Shown: one piece after another, positions 25,920 to 34,453 of the stretch
Layout: each line of letters begins with the position of its first letter
How positions within the stretch are numbered: the stretch's first letter is position 1
NCBI RefSeq assembly: GCF_001541345.2
Contig: NZ_LMVL02000007.1
Location: 124,001 to 188,000, forward strand
DNA: 64,000 nucleotides
Direction: 5' to 3'
Source of the DNA: Gillisella vitis
GTDB lineage: Bacteria; Pseudomonadota; Alphaproteobacteria; Rhizobiales; Rhizobiaceae
Position numbers and translations under genes: made by a program
The notes under the pieces: model-generated
What the model saw: the letters and a program-made list of their open reading frames with translations, nothing else
What the model was told of the DNA's origin: nothing
Database searches by the model: none

Positions 25920-26909
25920 TTAAAATCCGAAAACCATGTCCGTTCGTCCGGAAACTGTGCGGCGCACAACGCCGGGTGAGACCGTGGTAATGCGTTTGAA
26001 AGCGCGCGCGAACGACGCTTCGGATTCATAGCCCAGGCGAGATGCAACCTCGGCAACCGACATGCCACCTTGCCCCAACAACTCACGGGCAAGCTGCATG
26101 CGCAGGCGAGCGAGATAGCGTGCCGCGCCTTCCCCTAAAACAGCACTGAAGCGTTCGGCAAAGATCGAGCGCGACTGGCCTGCCACACCGGCAAGGCTTT
26201 CAAGCGTCCAGTTATGGCCGGGATCGCGGTGCATGGCTGCCAACACACGACCAAGATGGGGGTCGCGGATGGCGGCGAGCCAGCCGGTGGTTGCCGCTCC
26301 GCTGCAATTGACCCAACAGCGGATAAGCCGCGCGACGAGCAAGTCAGCCATACGCGTCAGGATCGTTGCGCTGCCCATCTGGGGTTGTGAAGCCTCTGTC
26401 GTCATAGCCGTCAGCAGAGGGCCAATGATCGGGTCATTGCCAGCGACATCGCAGCCCTTGATGATTGGCGGCATCAGGGCGATCAAAGGATCAAGGGCAT
26501 AGGCGCTCAGCGCCATGGAGCCGCAAAAAAGCGTGCTGGTCGCCCCCGTTCCTTCCCGCACCAATTCGCAAACCTTGCTGCTCAACCTTTTTATCTGACA
26601 GCTTTTGAGCGAGTCGCCTTCAACATCCGGCGCGCTGGCCAATCGATGTGCGATACCTTGCGGCAGTAGGACCAGATCCCCATCGTGCAATTCCTGCCAT
26701 CCCTGGGCTTCGGTATGAATCCAGCATGGACCTTGGCTGATAAAATGGAAACGAAGCAGCTGTTGGTGCGGCAGAGCGATGCTCCACGGATGCCGCAGTT
26801 CGCAGCGCCCATAGTTTACTCCACTCAAACGAAAGTCCTGTAGAACTTCGCTTAGCGCATCCATTGGGATATTTGACGGCGACAATCGTTGAGACGAATG
26901 ATCAGACAT
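25920..26909 (-). CDS. AraC-family regulator with N-terminal cupin domain
   Basis: A regulator of 329 aa of the cupin_6 plus AraC type. The N-terminus contains LRFHFISQGPCWIHTEA and LHDGDLVLLPQGIAHRL, the sensing cupin. The C-terminus has DPGHNWTLESLAGVAGQSRSIFAERF, then LLGQGGMSVAEVASRLGYES, the two helix-turn-helix units. Proteins of this type often stand beside an MFS exporter they control, as here (60 bases upstream of the transporter). ATG 26864 (MDALSEVLQDF) would give a more usual family start; 26909 lacks a good ribosome site too. Confidence 0.85.
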   Translation of the reverse strand: MSDHSSQRLSPSNIPMDALSEVLQDFRLSGVNYGRCELRHPWSIALPHQQLLRFHFISQGPCWIHTEAQGWQELHDGDLVLLPQGIAHRLASAPDVEGDSLKSCQIKRLSSKVCELVREGTGATSTLFCGSMALSAYALDPLIALMPPIIKGCDVAGNDPIIGPLLTAMTTEASQPQMGSATILTRMADLLVARLIRCWVNCSGAATTGWLAAIRDPHLGRVLAAMHRDPGHNWTLESLAGVAGQSRSIFAERFSAVLGEGAARYLARLRMQLARELLGQGGMSVAEVASRLGYESEASFARAFKRITTVSPGVVRRTVSGRTDMVFGF

Positions 26910-26989
26910 TACTCTAATTTATGCACCAAACGTCTGCTGCGCAAGCACGAAGATTTATGAATTCAAGTGTGCTTCCCATCGTCGCGCCC

Positions 26990-27430
26990 TCACTCATTCC
27001 AGTCAGCCAATGGATTAAGCCAAGTCCTGAAAGCGAGGGGTATCCGCTCCTTCATAGTGACCGCGGAGCTGGCGCGACGGCTTACAGGCCAGAGTGCCGT
27101 GATGTTATCTCGCTCTACTGCAAAGACAGGTAGCAGGGGACCCAGCTTCCCGCTTTTGACCCAATGGGGTCGCCACAAAGCTCGTGCCAATGCCAGCCGC
27201 AACCGTCGCCATGACACATTCCTCGCATCGATGATGTTGCCCGCAGATGGCAAGCCGGTGAAGGCCGGCCTGTGCCGGCTGCCGTGCCGCTTGAAAATAC
27301 GCAGATCCTGCGGCGCCAAAAGGGTGCCAATCGGGATTCCGTTTTCCGGCAGGGTGCCGAGCACTATGCCCGCGCCCTTAAACGCAGCGGGGAGGGGCTG
27401 GTTCGTTTCGCCGTTGACAATCAGAGAGGC
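26990..27430 (-). pseudogene. Decayed LysR-family regulator fragment
   Basis: On the minus strand pieces of a LysR sensor domain appear in two frames. One frame has GTLPENGIPIGTLLAPQDLRIF and later VKSGKLGPLLPVFAVERDN, then ITALWPVSRRASSAV. The segment between them reads best in another frame as VMATVAAGIGTSFVATPL. This is the order found in LysR substrate-binding domains (loop, then AAVAAGLGI..VP.PL, then SGKLVPLLP, then WP.SRR). No helix-turn-helix remains. It overlaps the 3' end of the 331-aa gene by about ten bases. Frame changes show that it is dead. Confidence 0.5.
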
Positions 27431-28416
27431 ATGCCGACCCATGCACATCTCTCTGACCGCATCTTGATATATTCCGGATCAGCGGCTAACGCGGGAGAGA
27501 CTTCACTCCAACTTAAATCCGATGGCGGTCCGAGGTAAAGGATAGCGTCGAACTGCTCCTCCATTAAAGGAGAGCGCTCGGGATCGACATGAATCTTTAC
27601 AATCGCATCGCGTTGCTTGGTCAACATAGCGTGCGGGTAATATGATCGAAAGCTTGCCTCTCCCAGCGGAGTGCCTCGAATGGGAACAAGACTCGGTGTG
27701 TGCCATGAGCACATATCGGACTGCAAAGTCGTTAGATCGACAAACACGGGCGTCCAGACAGAATAGACATTGGCTCCTTGTGCCTCAAGCAACGACACGA
27801 TTGAATTTTGTAGCGGGATGGACTCTAATTCCATGGCCTGTCCCTCTTCCGATTGCCAGAAGAGTCTCTTGCGTAGAAGGTGCATACCGCCGTAGATGAC
27901 TAAAGCGCGGCGCTGCTTCGCCAGCACTTCACTTTGAATAATTCGTGCCGCACAGCTGTCACGGTCTTCAAGTGTATTCCATGTTTCTTGGAGTTCAGCG
28001 GCGCTGTTGACCCTAGACCAATCTATTGGCGGGTCACCCAACAAAACACGAATCTGCCGCTCTTTGGGCAGCGTTGCATTCAAATCGCGAACGTCTCGAA
28101 ATAGTCCCTCAAAGACGGGGCAATCCCACACATCGTGGGGTTGCGTCGTATTCTGCCAAGCTTTGCAGATTTCTCTATCAGGGATATCTTCTCCTGAAAT
28201 AAAACGGTCCATGATGCTTTGGTAGAGAGAGTTACCGCTCTCCACCACTATGTCGTTCACGAGGGCGGAAAACCGTGGGTCGCGGATGAGCGCACGTCTC
28301 AACGCATATGCCTGCTCACAACCGTGCCCGCCGTCGCAAAGGGCAACCACATCGTGGGATTTGAAAGCCTCCAGAAGGCCGGTGATTGGATCATTGATAG
28401 TCGCAAAGGTCGTCAT
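27421..28416 (-). CDS. Conserved hypothetical protein, possibly erythromycin-esterase/ChaN-like fold
   Basis: A soluble 331-aa protein without signal peptide or membrane segments. Conserved-looking stretches are VVALCDGGHGCEQAYALRR, DIVVESGNSLYQSIMDRFISG, RVLLGDPPIDW and LVIYGGMHLLRK. An early G(E/D)GGHG-type motif, a carboxylate strand (VVES) and a later GxxH motif recall the erythromycin esterase and ChaN/TraB-like groups. I cannot confirm membership. It is flanked by a LysR pseudogene and an IS630 remnant and may have arrived with them. No operon partner. Confidence 0.55.
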   Translation of the reverse strand: MTTFATINDPITGLLEAFKSHDVVALCDGGHGCEQAYALRRALIRDPRFSALVNDIVVESGNSLYQSIMDRFISGEDIPDREICKAWQNTTQPHDVWDCPVFEGLFRDVRDLNATLPKERQIRVLLGDPPIDWSRVNSAAELQETWNTLEDRDSCAARIIQSEVLAKQRRALVIYGGMHLLRKRLFWQSEEGQAMELESIPLQNSIVSLLEAQGANVYSVWTPVFVDLTTLQSDMCSWHTPSLVPIRGTPLGEASFRSYYPHAMLTKQRDAIVKIHVDPERSPLMEEQFDAILYLGPPSDLSWSEVSPALAADPEYIKMRSERCAWVGMPL

Positions 28417-28604
28417 CTGGCGCCTCGGTTTTTGTCAGCAGCGTTATGTTTTTCCGGCAGCGGTCTGTGGCGTCAAGGTTGAATGTGCGCCAGTTCGCAA
28501 AATAGAAATGTCCGGCGGATCCAATCCGGCACCACGGCCAGCCCCGATCTCAGCGGCTGATCCCAGCTGCAAGATCGGATCGGGGCGGGTGAGAGGCACC
28601 GCCA

Positions 28605-29201
28605 TTATTCAACCATAGAATGCATAAACAACGCTTTCTCCCGTCGAGCAATCACGGCTAGATCGTGATGTTTCCTGGCACGACGAGATTGTTGGACATA
28701 TGCCATCCTGCCTGATCCATGATGAGAATGGCGTGTGCATCGTCGGCAATATGACGAGAGATTTCGGCCAGATGCTGTGTCATGGCATAGGTATCGCACC
28801 AAGGCATGATCAGAGTTTCCGCCTTGCCAAGCCTCGGGCCGGTAGCACCGAAGATGTAGGCCGATCTGTTGCGTTGATTGCGAGGCGCTGAAGGTCGCGT
28901 CCCTCGTGCGGCCCAGGCGGCGATCTCTGCTACTGCGGCCGGGAAGTTTTTTTTAAAAATTCTCAATGGTTTGAGGGTCTTACGCGTGATGGTTGGGGCA
29001 AGCGGTGAGTTTGCTATAGCTCATCGCATTCAGTTCACGCCCAAGCTGCTGGCGGCTCAGTGAAATGCGATGCTCCTGCCAAAGCCATTGCACCAGACCA
29101 ACCAGCCTCCAACGTACCACACCGCCGAGATAAGGAACGGGACCTTTCTCGACCGCAGCGACAAGCACCTTGCGCTGCTTGTCGTTCAGCCCACGGCTCA
29201 C
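28605..29201 (-). pseudogene. IS630-family transposase remnant
   Basis: Two open pieces on the minus strand match consecutive parts of an IS630-family transposase. The first, 29201-28980, reads LNDKQRKVLVAAVEKGPVP, VVRWRLVGLVQWLW and LGRELNAMSYSKLTA (helix-turn-helix half). The second, 28966-28605, reads IFKKNFPAAVAEI, then WAARGTRPSAPRNQRNRSAY and LIMDQAGWHMSNNLVVP. About 29 residues that normally lie between AEI and WARRGTRPSAP, including the first catalytic Asp (FQDEAR), are deleted. The part after NITI, with the last catalytic residue, is missing. Inactive. Confidence 0.75.
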
Positions 29202-29543
29202 GGCCCTTGGCCTTTCCGGCTCTCAGACCGTCTGGGCCGTCCCGATTGAAACGCTCGCCCTAGTCTCGAATGATCTGCAAACCAACCCCGCCCAGCGAAG
29301 CTGTCTGGCTGCCTGTAAACTGCTCCGGCTTTGCTGGAGACTGTTTGATTTAAGTTATGCTGCCATGGATGGGCGTAGTAACGTTGTTCGGTTTCGGCTG
29401 ACTAAGGCATCTGTTACACAACTCTGCTAGAACAAGGCGCCCGCTTCACCCACCCGTCACTTAAAGACCGCAGTCGCCGCTTCCCGCCGGAGGCATCGAG
29501 GTCGCGCTTTGCCAAAGCATGGACAAATCGCCAGCTTTTCTCC
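29202..29543. other. Non-coding or decayed stretch
   Basis: These 342 bases separate the IS630 remnant from the 3' end of the UdgX gene. I see no gene with a credible ribosome site. No clear hairpin with a T-run is present for the leftward UdgX transcript. It may contain unrecognisable ends of the IS630 element. Confidence 0.4.
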
Positions 29544-31022
29544 TTACGCAACAAGTCTACCGATCTGGCTTATGTCGTCTCGAAAGCGCGCGAGTTCTTC
29601 GTTTCTCTTGATCTCGTCTGGAATACGAAGCAGGTAGGACGGATGAACGGTGACGAATAGATGTCGCGTTTCGTCCATGACAATTGGCCGGCTGCGGACA
29701 TCCTCCAACCGGTCCTTTCGATCGGTGAGCGAAAACAGCGCAATTGCGCCCATGGCGACAATCAGCTTCGGTTTCACCATATCGATCTCTTGGGTGAGCC
29801 ACCACCTGCATTGCTGCACCTCTGCGATATTCGGGCGTTGATGGATACGGCGCTTTCCCCGTGGTTCATACTTGAAGTGCTTCACCGCGTTGGTGACGTA
29901 GAGCATACGCCGGTCCAGGCCGGCCTGCGCCAGAGCCTCGTCGAACACTCGGCCCGCCGGTCCGACGAACGGCCTGCCTGCGAGATCCTCCTGGTCCCCC
30001 GGCTGCTCTCCAACGATCATGATCATTGCATCGACAGGCCCTTCGCCGAACACGGTCTGTGTTGCCCGGCAGGAGAGATCACATCGATTGCAGCGTCGCG
30101 CTTCCTGGCGTAGCGCGTCTATCGTGTCCGCTTCGGCCGCTGGCGCTGCCGGCACACGCGCGGCAGCCTCCTGGAGGCGATGATGAAAAGGCAGCGGCTC
30201 ACTGGCTTGTCGACGGGCCATATCGATCAGCTTGGCTTCCGCCCCGGCGATCAAGCTAGGAATAAGCTCTGCCTCCGGCAGGTTCTTCCAATATTTCTTC
30301 GGCATCTCCGTCATCATCATCTTCACCTTCAAGCGGGCGGGATTGAAGATGGATGCATAATATATGCGCCAGAGATCGTCGGTTTGATCGCGTATATCGG
30401 GCTTTATCGCCGGGTCTGTCGAGGTCATAAGTGTCTGGCCATCCCATGACGCGGACCCGTGGGGCGTCAGGATAATCCAATCCATGTCATTGAACCGACG
30501 TTGGAAAAACGGCGCGACGCGCGCGATGATAAAGTGGTCAGGCTCAAACCAGGCGACAAAGCGCCGTCGGCCTGCAACACCAACAGGCAATGGCACTTCC
30601 TTGAAGCGCAAGAAGGCCGTCATCTTATGATAATCGCGCCCCACCGATTTCTGCATCCGGTACGCCAGCGCCACATCGGCATCCGTCTTCACCTCAAGAA
30701 GGTGCCTTTCCTGCCTCAACCGAAAGAGAAGGCGATACAGCAAGGCGAAGCGGCCGGGATCGGAATGACACACAACGGCTTCTCCAAGCTGAAGGAAGGC
30801 TGCCGGGACGGACATATGCGCCATTCCACCTGTGTGTTCTGCCGGGCTTGGCGTGCTGCTTTCTTTGGATTGGCTTGCATCAGCACCAAACAGCCCCTGT
30901 TCATCACCGATAAGCCGCCAGTCGATAGCTTTTGGTTCGATCCCGGCCTGTAGGCACCGTCGCGCGGCCTCGCGCCATTCAGACAGATCACCGCGACCTT
31001 CGAGAAAGCAGGTTTCAGTCAT
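29544..31022 (-). CDS. UdgX-family uracil-DNA glycosylase fused to N-terminal DUF4130 domain
   Basis: A two-domain protein of 492 aa. Residues about 70-260 are the DUF4130 type (VPAAFLQLGEAVVCHSDPGR, MQKSVGRDYHKMTAFLRFKEV). Residues about 300-490 are a family-4/UdgX uracil-DNA glycosylase: cysteines CNRCDLSC for an iron-sulphur cluster, motif GEQPGDQEDLAGRPFVGPAG, and the UdgX-specific loop KRRIHQRP. In the mycobacterial enzyme the His of this loop bonds covalently to DNA after uracil removal. HPSYLLR is the second active-site motif. The gene overlaps the radical SAM gene upstream by four bases (ATGA), so the two are made together, probably for DNA repair. Confidence 0.88.
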   Translation of the reverse strand: MTETCFLEGRGDLSEWREAARRCLQAGIEPKAIDWRLIGDEQGLFGADASQSKESSTPSPAEHTGGMAHMSVPAAFLQLGEAVVCHSDPGRFALLYRLLFRLRQERHLLEVKTDADVALAYRMQKSVGRDYHKMTAFLRFKEVPLPVGVAGRRRFVAWFEPDHFIIARVAPFFQRRFNDMDWIILTPHGSASWDGQTLMTSTDPAIKPDIRDQTDDLWRIYYASIFNPARLKVKMMMTEMPKKYWKNLPEAELIPSLIAGAEAKLIDMARRQASEPLPFHHRLQEAAARVPAAPAAEADTIDALRQEARRCNRCDLSCRATQTVFGEGPVDAMIMIVGEQPGDQEDLAGRPFVGPAGRVFDEALAQAGLDRRMLYVTNAVKHFKYEPRGKRRIHQRPNIAEVQQCRWWLTQEIDMVKPKLIVAMGAIALFSLTDRKDRLEDVRSRPIVMDETRHLFVTVHPSYLLRIPDEIKRNEELARFRDDISQIGRLVA

Positions 31023-32251
31023 AATAACGATAATTGCTCCGGCTTTGGCATGAACATCGCCCGCAAGTCGGCGCGATCGATCAAGCGATGCGGCGTCCAG
31101 CCCTCAGCAATGATGAACGGCTGGACTTTTTTGAGTGACACGCTGAGACGCCCGATATCCTCGAGCCGCAGCCGCTTGAACCGCCGTGTTGAGAGAATGG
31201 ATGTAACGGTCTTTGTGCCGAAGCCAGGCACACGCAGAAGCGCTTCCTTGTCGGCGAGATTGATGTCGACAGGAAATCGATCGCGATGACCAAGCGCCCA
31301 GGCCAGTTTCGGATCGAGGTCGAGATCGAGCATGCCGTCTGGCCGTGCCGCCGTGATCTCTGCGATGTCGAACCCGTAGAAACGGTAAAGCCAGTCTGCC
31401 TGATACAATCGATGCTCCCGCATCAGCGGCGGCTTGATCAGCGGAAGGTTTTTTGACGAATCCGGGATCGGGCTGAAGGCGGAATAGTAGACACGCTTCA
31501 AGCCGTAGCTCCCATAGAGCCTTGCACTGGTGCCAAGGATGGTCGCATCGTCGGCAGCGTCGGCGCCGACGATCATCTGTGTGCTCTGCCCGGCGGGTGC
31601 GAACCTCTTTCGCCGTTTGGTCTGTAGGGTCGGGTCGGCCATTTCTTCGATCTTCAAGCGCAAATTGCCCATCGACTGGCGAATGTTGTCGGGCCGCTTT
31701 TCCGGGGCGAATTTGCCGATGCCGGCATCGGTAGGCAATTCGATATTGATCGAAAGGCGATCAGCGTAGAGCCCGGCCTCCTCAATCAGTTGCGCGGACG
31801 CCTCGGGAATAGATTTGAGATGAATGTAGCCATGGAAATTATGTGTCGTGCGCAATTCGCGAGCGATGCGGACCATCTCCTCCATTGTGTAATCGGAAGA
31901 GCGGATGATGCCAGAGGACAGAAAGAGACCCTCGATGTAATTGCGGCGATAGAATTCGAGCGTCAGCCAGATGACCTCCTCGACCGAAAACCGCGCCCGC
32001 TCAACATTGCTGGACGATCGGTTGATACAATACGCACAGTCGTAAATACAGAAATTCGTCATCAGGATTTTAAGGAGAGAGATGCATCGCCCGTCCGGCG
32101 CATAGGCGTGGCAGATCCCGGAGCCCTCCGTCGATCCCAGCCCGCCCGCGGCTGCTGCGTTCCGCTTTGTCGTTCCGCTGGAGGCGCAAGACGCATCGTA
32201 TTTTGCGGCATCCGAGAGGATGGCGAGGCGTTCTTTGAGTGACTTTTTCAT
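31019..32251 (-). CDS. Putative DNA modification/repair radical SAM protein
   Basis: A radical SAM protein of 410 aa. The cluster motif is CIYDCAYC (CX3CX2C) in LMTNFCIYDCAYCINRSSSN, preceded by DAAKYDASCASSG, both typical of the family that accompanies uracil-DNA glycosylases. The C-terminus has a helix-hairpin-helix DNA-binding motif (DKEALLRVPGFGTKTVTSIL). ATG 32251 gives the family start MKKSLKERLAILSDAAKYD; a TTG 36 bases upstream would add 12 residues. Its last four bases overlap the UdgX/DUF4130 gene. The reaction is not known for this family. Confidence 0.85.
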   Translation of the reverse strand: MKKSLKERLAILSDAAKYDASCASSGTTKRNAAAAGGLGSTEGSGICHAYAPDGRCISLLKILMTNFCIYDCAYCINRSSSNVERARFSVEEVIWLTLEFYRRNYIEGLFLSSGIIRSSDYTMEEMVRIARELRTTHNFHGYIHLKSIPEASAQLIEEAGLYADRLSINIELPTDAGIGKFAPEKRPDNIRQSMGNLRLKIEEMADPTLQTKRRKRFAPAGQSTQMIVGADAADDATILGTSARLYGSYGLKRVYYSAFSPIPDSSKNLPLIKPPLMREHRLYQADWLYRFYGFDIAEITAARPDGMLDLDLDPKLAWALGHRDRFPVDINLADKEALLRVPGFGTKTVTSILSTRRFKRLRLEDIGRLSVSLKKVQPFIIAEGWTPHRLIDRADLRAMFMPKPEQLSLL

Positions 32252-32331
32252 ATGACGTTCACTAAATGTTCTAATCGTATCTGTCAATATTAGCGCAGTT
32301 CACAGTTCGATATCCCTGCTGACGTGCCGCC

Positions 32332-33615
32332 CTATTTTGAGCCAGGTGAAGCTGGCACTTTCAGCGTCATCAAAAGGTGACCTTCTGGCGTAAGGCTGGC
32401 GACGGCGCTGCCATGATGTAGTTCCAGGGCTTTGCGCGTAATGGCAAGGCCAAGCCCGTGACCCTTCGCGGTCTCGCCCATTTCGGATCGGGAGAATGGC
32501 AGGAAAATCCTGTCTAGATCGCAAGCGGGAACGCCGGGGCCATTGTCAGAGACACTGATCGACAAGACATCCTGAAATGCCTGCGCCGTCACGGTAACGG
32601 TCGAATTGTTAGTTGTAAACTTGACCGCATTTCGAACAACGTTCTCTATCGCCCGGTAGATGAGTTCTCCGTTCAATGTTGCGATAAAGCTGTCACATCC
32701 GGCATAGGTCACATTGATTCCGCGGTCCTGCCCTTCAAAGCAGGCATCTTCGACAATCCGGATTATCAGATCAATGAGATCAATGGTCTGGCGTTCTGGC
32801 GGTGCATGTTGGGGCGAGCTTATGCGGGCCAACGTTAGGATCTCGTCGACAAGGGCGTCAAGCCGCATGACTTCCCGCCCCATACGCGAGGCGATCATAT
32901 CGACGCGCCTCGGATTCTTGTCCAGCACGCCCAAAACGGCCTGTAATCTCGAGAGTGGCGAGCGGAGTTCATGGGAGACATCATGAAAGAGCCGCTGTTG
33001 CGCTTCCTGCAATTCCTGCAAACGTGCGGCTGTCACATCGAAATCCATAGCCAGCGCCGTGATTTCATCCTGGCCTTTTCCGAAATTGCCGCCGATTCTG
33101 GTGTGAAAATCGCCTTTCGCCAAGGCACTGAGCCCGTTTCTGAGTTTGGCCACAGGACCGACCAGATAGCGTGTGATCCAAAGGGCCGATAACGTACTGG
33201 CAATAACTGTGGCGATCCAGGGTAGAGAGTCGGGAAGTGCCTCCTCAATGAAATTATAGTGTTTGAGTTGACTGGAAAGGCGAAAACAAGCGCCGTCGTG
33301 ATGGCGGTAGATACTTAAGGCCTCGTCGTTTCCGGTTCCCATTGCGCATTGAATGTTCGCAACAGGCGAAATGTTAACGACCACCGGATTTGCGAGACTG
33401 GCCCAAACCTCTGCAAGCTTACCGGCCTCGACCAAGCCTCTTTGCTCGAGAACCTCCCCCATGGTTTGAACCGCAAGCGAGATGCGTTCTTGCTGCCTTT
33501 GGCTTTTCAGCGGAAACAGATGGAAGACCCTATCCAGAGAAACGATACCCATGATGGATACAGTCATCGCCAGCCAGACGAAAATGAAGAACCTGCGGAA
33601 GAGCCTTGTCATCAA
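32332..33615 (-). CDS. Sensor histidine kinase, CpxA/OmpR-partner type
   Basis: A membrane kinase of 427 aa. It has a first membrane segment at about residues 9-26 (FIFVWLAMTVSIMGIVSL) and a periplasmic part of about 120 residues that may hold a disulphide (CAMGTGNDE, GACFRLS). A second segment near residue 140 (LPWIATVIASTLSALWI) is followed by a HAMP linker. The phospho-acceptor His is in FHDVSHELRSPLSRLQA; the ATPase has the N-box NVVRNAVKF, DNGPGVP and GHGLGLAITRKAL. It overlaps the response-regulator gene by four bases. The exact CpxR-type box at 34364-34379 suggests that the pair senses envelope stress and drives the efflux pump. Confidence 0.9.
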   Translation of the reverse strand: MMTRLFRRFFIFVWLAMTVSIMGIVSLDRVFHLFPLKSQRQQERISLAVQTMGEVLEQRGLVEAGKLAEVWASLANPVVVNISPVANIQCAMGTGNDEALSIYRHHDGACFRLSSQLKHYNFIEEALPDSLPWIATVIASTLSALWITRYLVGPVAKLRNGLSALAKGDFHTRIGGNFGKGQDEITALAMDFDVTAARLQELQEAQQRLFHDVSHELRSPLSRLQAVLGVLDKNPRRVDMIASRMGREVMRLDALVDEILTLARISSPQHAPPERQTIDLIDLIIRIVEDACFEGQDRGINVTYAGCDSFIATLNGELIYRAIENVVRNAVKFTTNNSTVTVTAQAFQDVLSISVSDNGPGVPACDLDRIFLPFSRSEMGETAKGHGLGLAITRKALELHHGSAVASLTPEGHLLMTLKVPASPGSK

Positions 33616-34298
33616 ACATCCTGGATGAGTTGATAGCCTTGTCCGCGAACGGACTGGATCCAGGATTGCCCGTCCTCCCGTCGGCCCAGTTTCTGCCGCA
33701 CGCTGCTGATGTGGACATCGATACGCCGATCAAAGGCGACGAGCGGACGGCCAAATGCCTGCTTTGAGATAAACTGCCTTGACAGCAGCTGTCCCGCATT
33801 GCGCACCAGGACTTCAAGCAGGATGAATTCCGTGCCTGTGAGTTCAAACGGCAGGCCTCGCCATTCCGCAGTTCTGTTGGCCGGGTTCAAAACCAGATCG
33901 CCGGATCGTAATTGCTCTGTCTCGACATCCTTGTCTGGTCCAATGCGTCTGAGGATGGCGCGCAGCCGGGCAACAAGCTCACCGGATGAGCAGGGTTTCG
34001 CCACATAATCATCGGCACCCAGATTGAGGCCGGAAATGCGGTCTACGTCATCGCCACGGGCTGTGAGCATGAGGACGGGGACCTCGCTGACACGGCGTAT
34101 CCGTTGCAGAACATCAATTCCGTTCATTTGCGGCATCATAATATCAAGCACGACCATATCGATCTTGCGGGCTGCGATCTCGGCCAGTCCCTGCTTGCCA
34201 TTGATCGCTGAAAATACCGTGAAGCCTTCTTCCGTCAGGTACTCACTCAGAATCGTGGTCAACTCCGTATCGTCGTCAATCAAGAGTACATTGGTCAT
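33612..34298 (-). CDS. OmpR/CpxR-type response regulator
   Basis: A regulator of 228 aa. The receiver domain has DDDTELTTIL acidic residues, the phospho-acceptor Asp in VVLDIMMPQMNG (about residue 52) and the conserved Lys in VAKPCSSGELVARL. The C-terminal winged helix is of the OmpR type: FELTGTEFILLEVLVRNAGQ, then FDRRIDVHISSVRQKLGR and SVRGQGYQL. It is the first gene of the kinase pair, divergent from the RND operon. GTAAA-N5-GTAAA in the shared promoter region matches the CpxR binding consensus, so control of both operons by this protein is likely. Confidence 0.92.
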   Translation of the reverse strand: MTNVLLIDDDTELTTILSEYLTEEGFTVFSAINGKQGLAEIAARKIDMVVLDIMMPQMNGIDVLQRIRRVSEVPVLMLTARGDDVDRISGLNLGADDYVAKPCSSGELVARLRAILRRIGPDKDVETEQLRSGDLVLNPANRTAEWRGLPFELTGTEFILLEVLVRNAGQLLSRQFISKQAFGRPLVAFDRRIDVHISSVRQKLGRREDGQSWIQSVRGQGYQLIQDV

Positions 34299-34363
34299 CG
34301 ATCTGGTCTGCCATTGAACTTATAAAGGACAGGATAAACCGGGCGCACGGTTAGCAAGTGTTA

Positions 34364-34379
34364 TTTTACCCAATTTTAC
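34364..34379 (-). promoter_or_regulatory. CpxR-type box GTAAA-N5-GTAAA
   Basis: Read on the minus strand, 34379-34364 is GTAAAATTGGGTAAAA, an exact match to the CpxR consensus GTAAA-N5-GTAAA with repeats one helical turn apart. It lies 66 bases before the response-regulator ATG and 75 bases before the outer-membrane-factor ATG, in the only promoter region the two operons share. The match is observed; the use is inferred. Confidence 0.65.
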
Positions 34380-34453
34380 TCATCCCTGACGGCACTTAAC
34401 ATTCACATCTTTAAAGATCGGTCCGGACGATTGGGAAACCAGGGCCGGATCTG

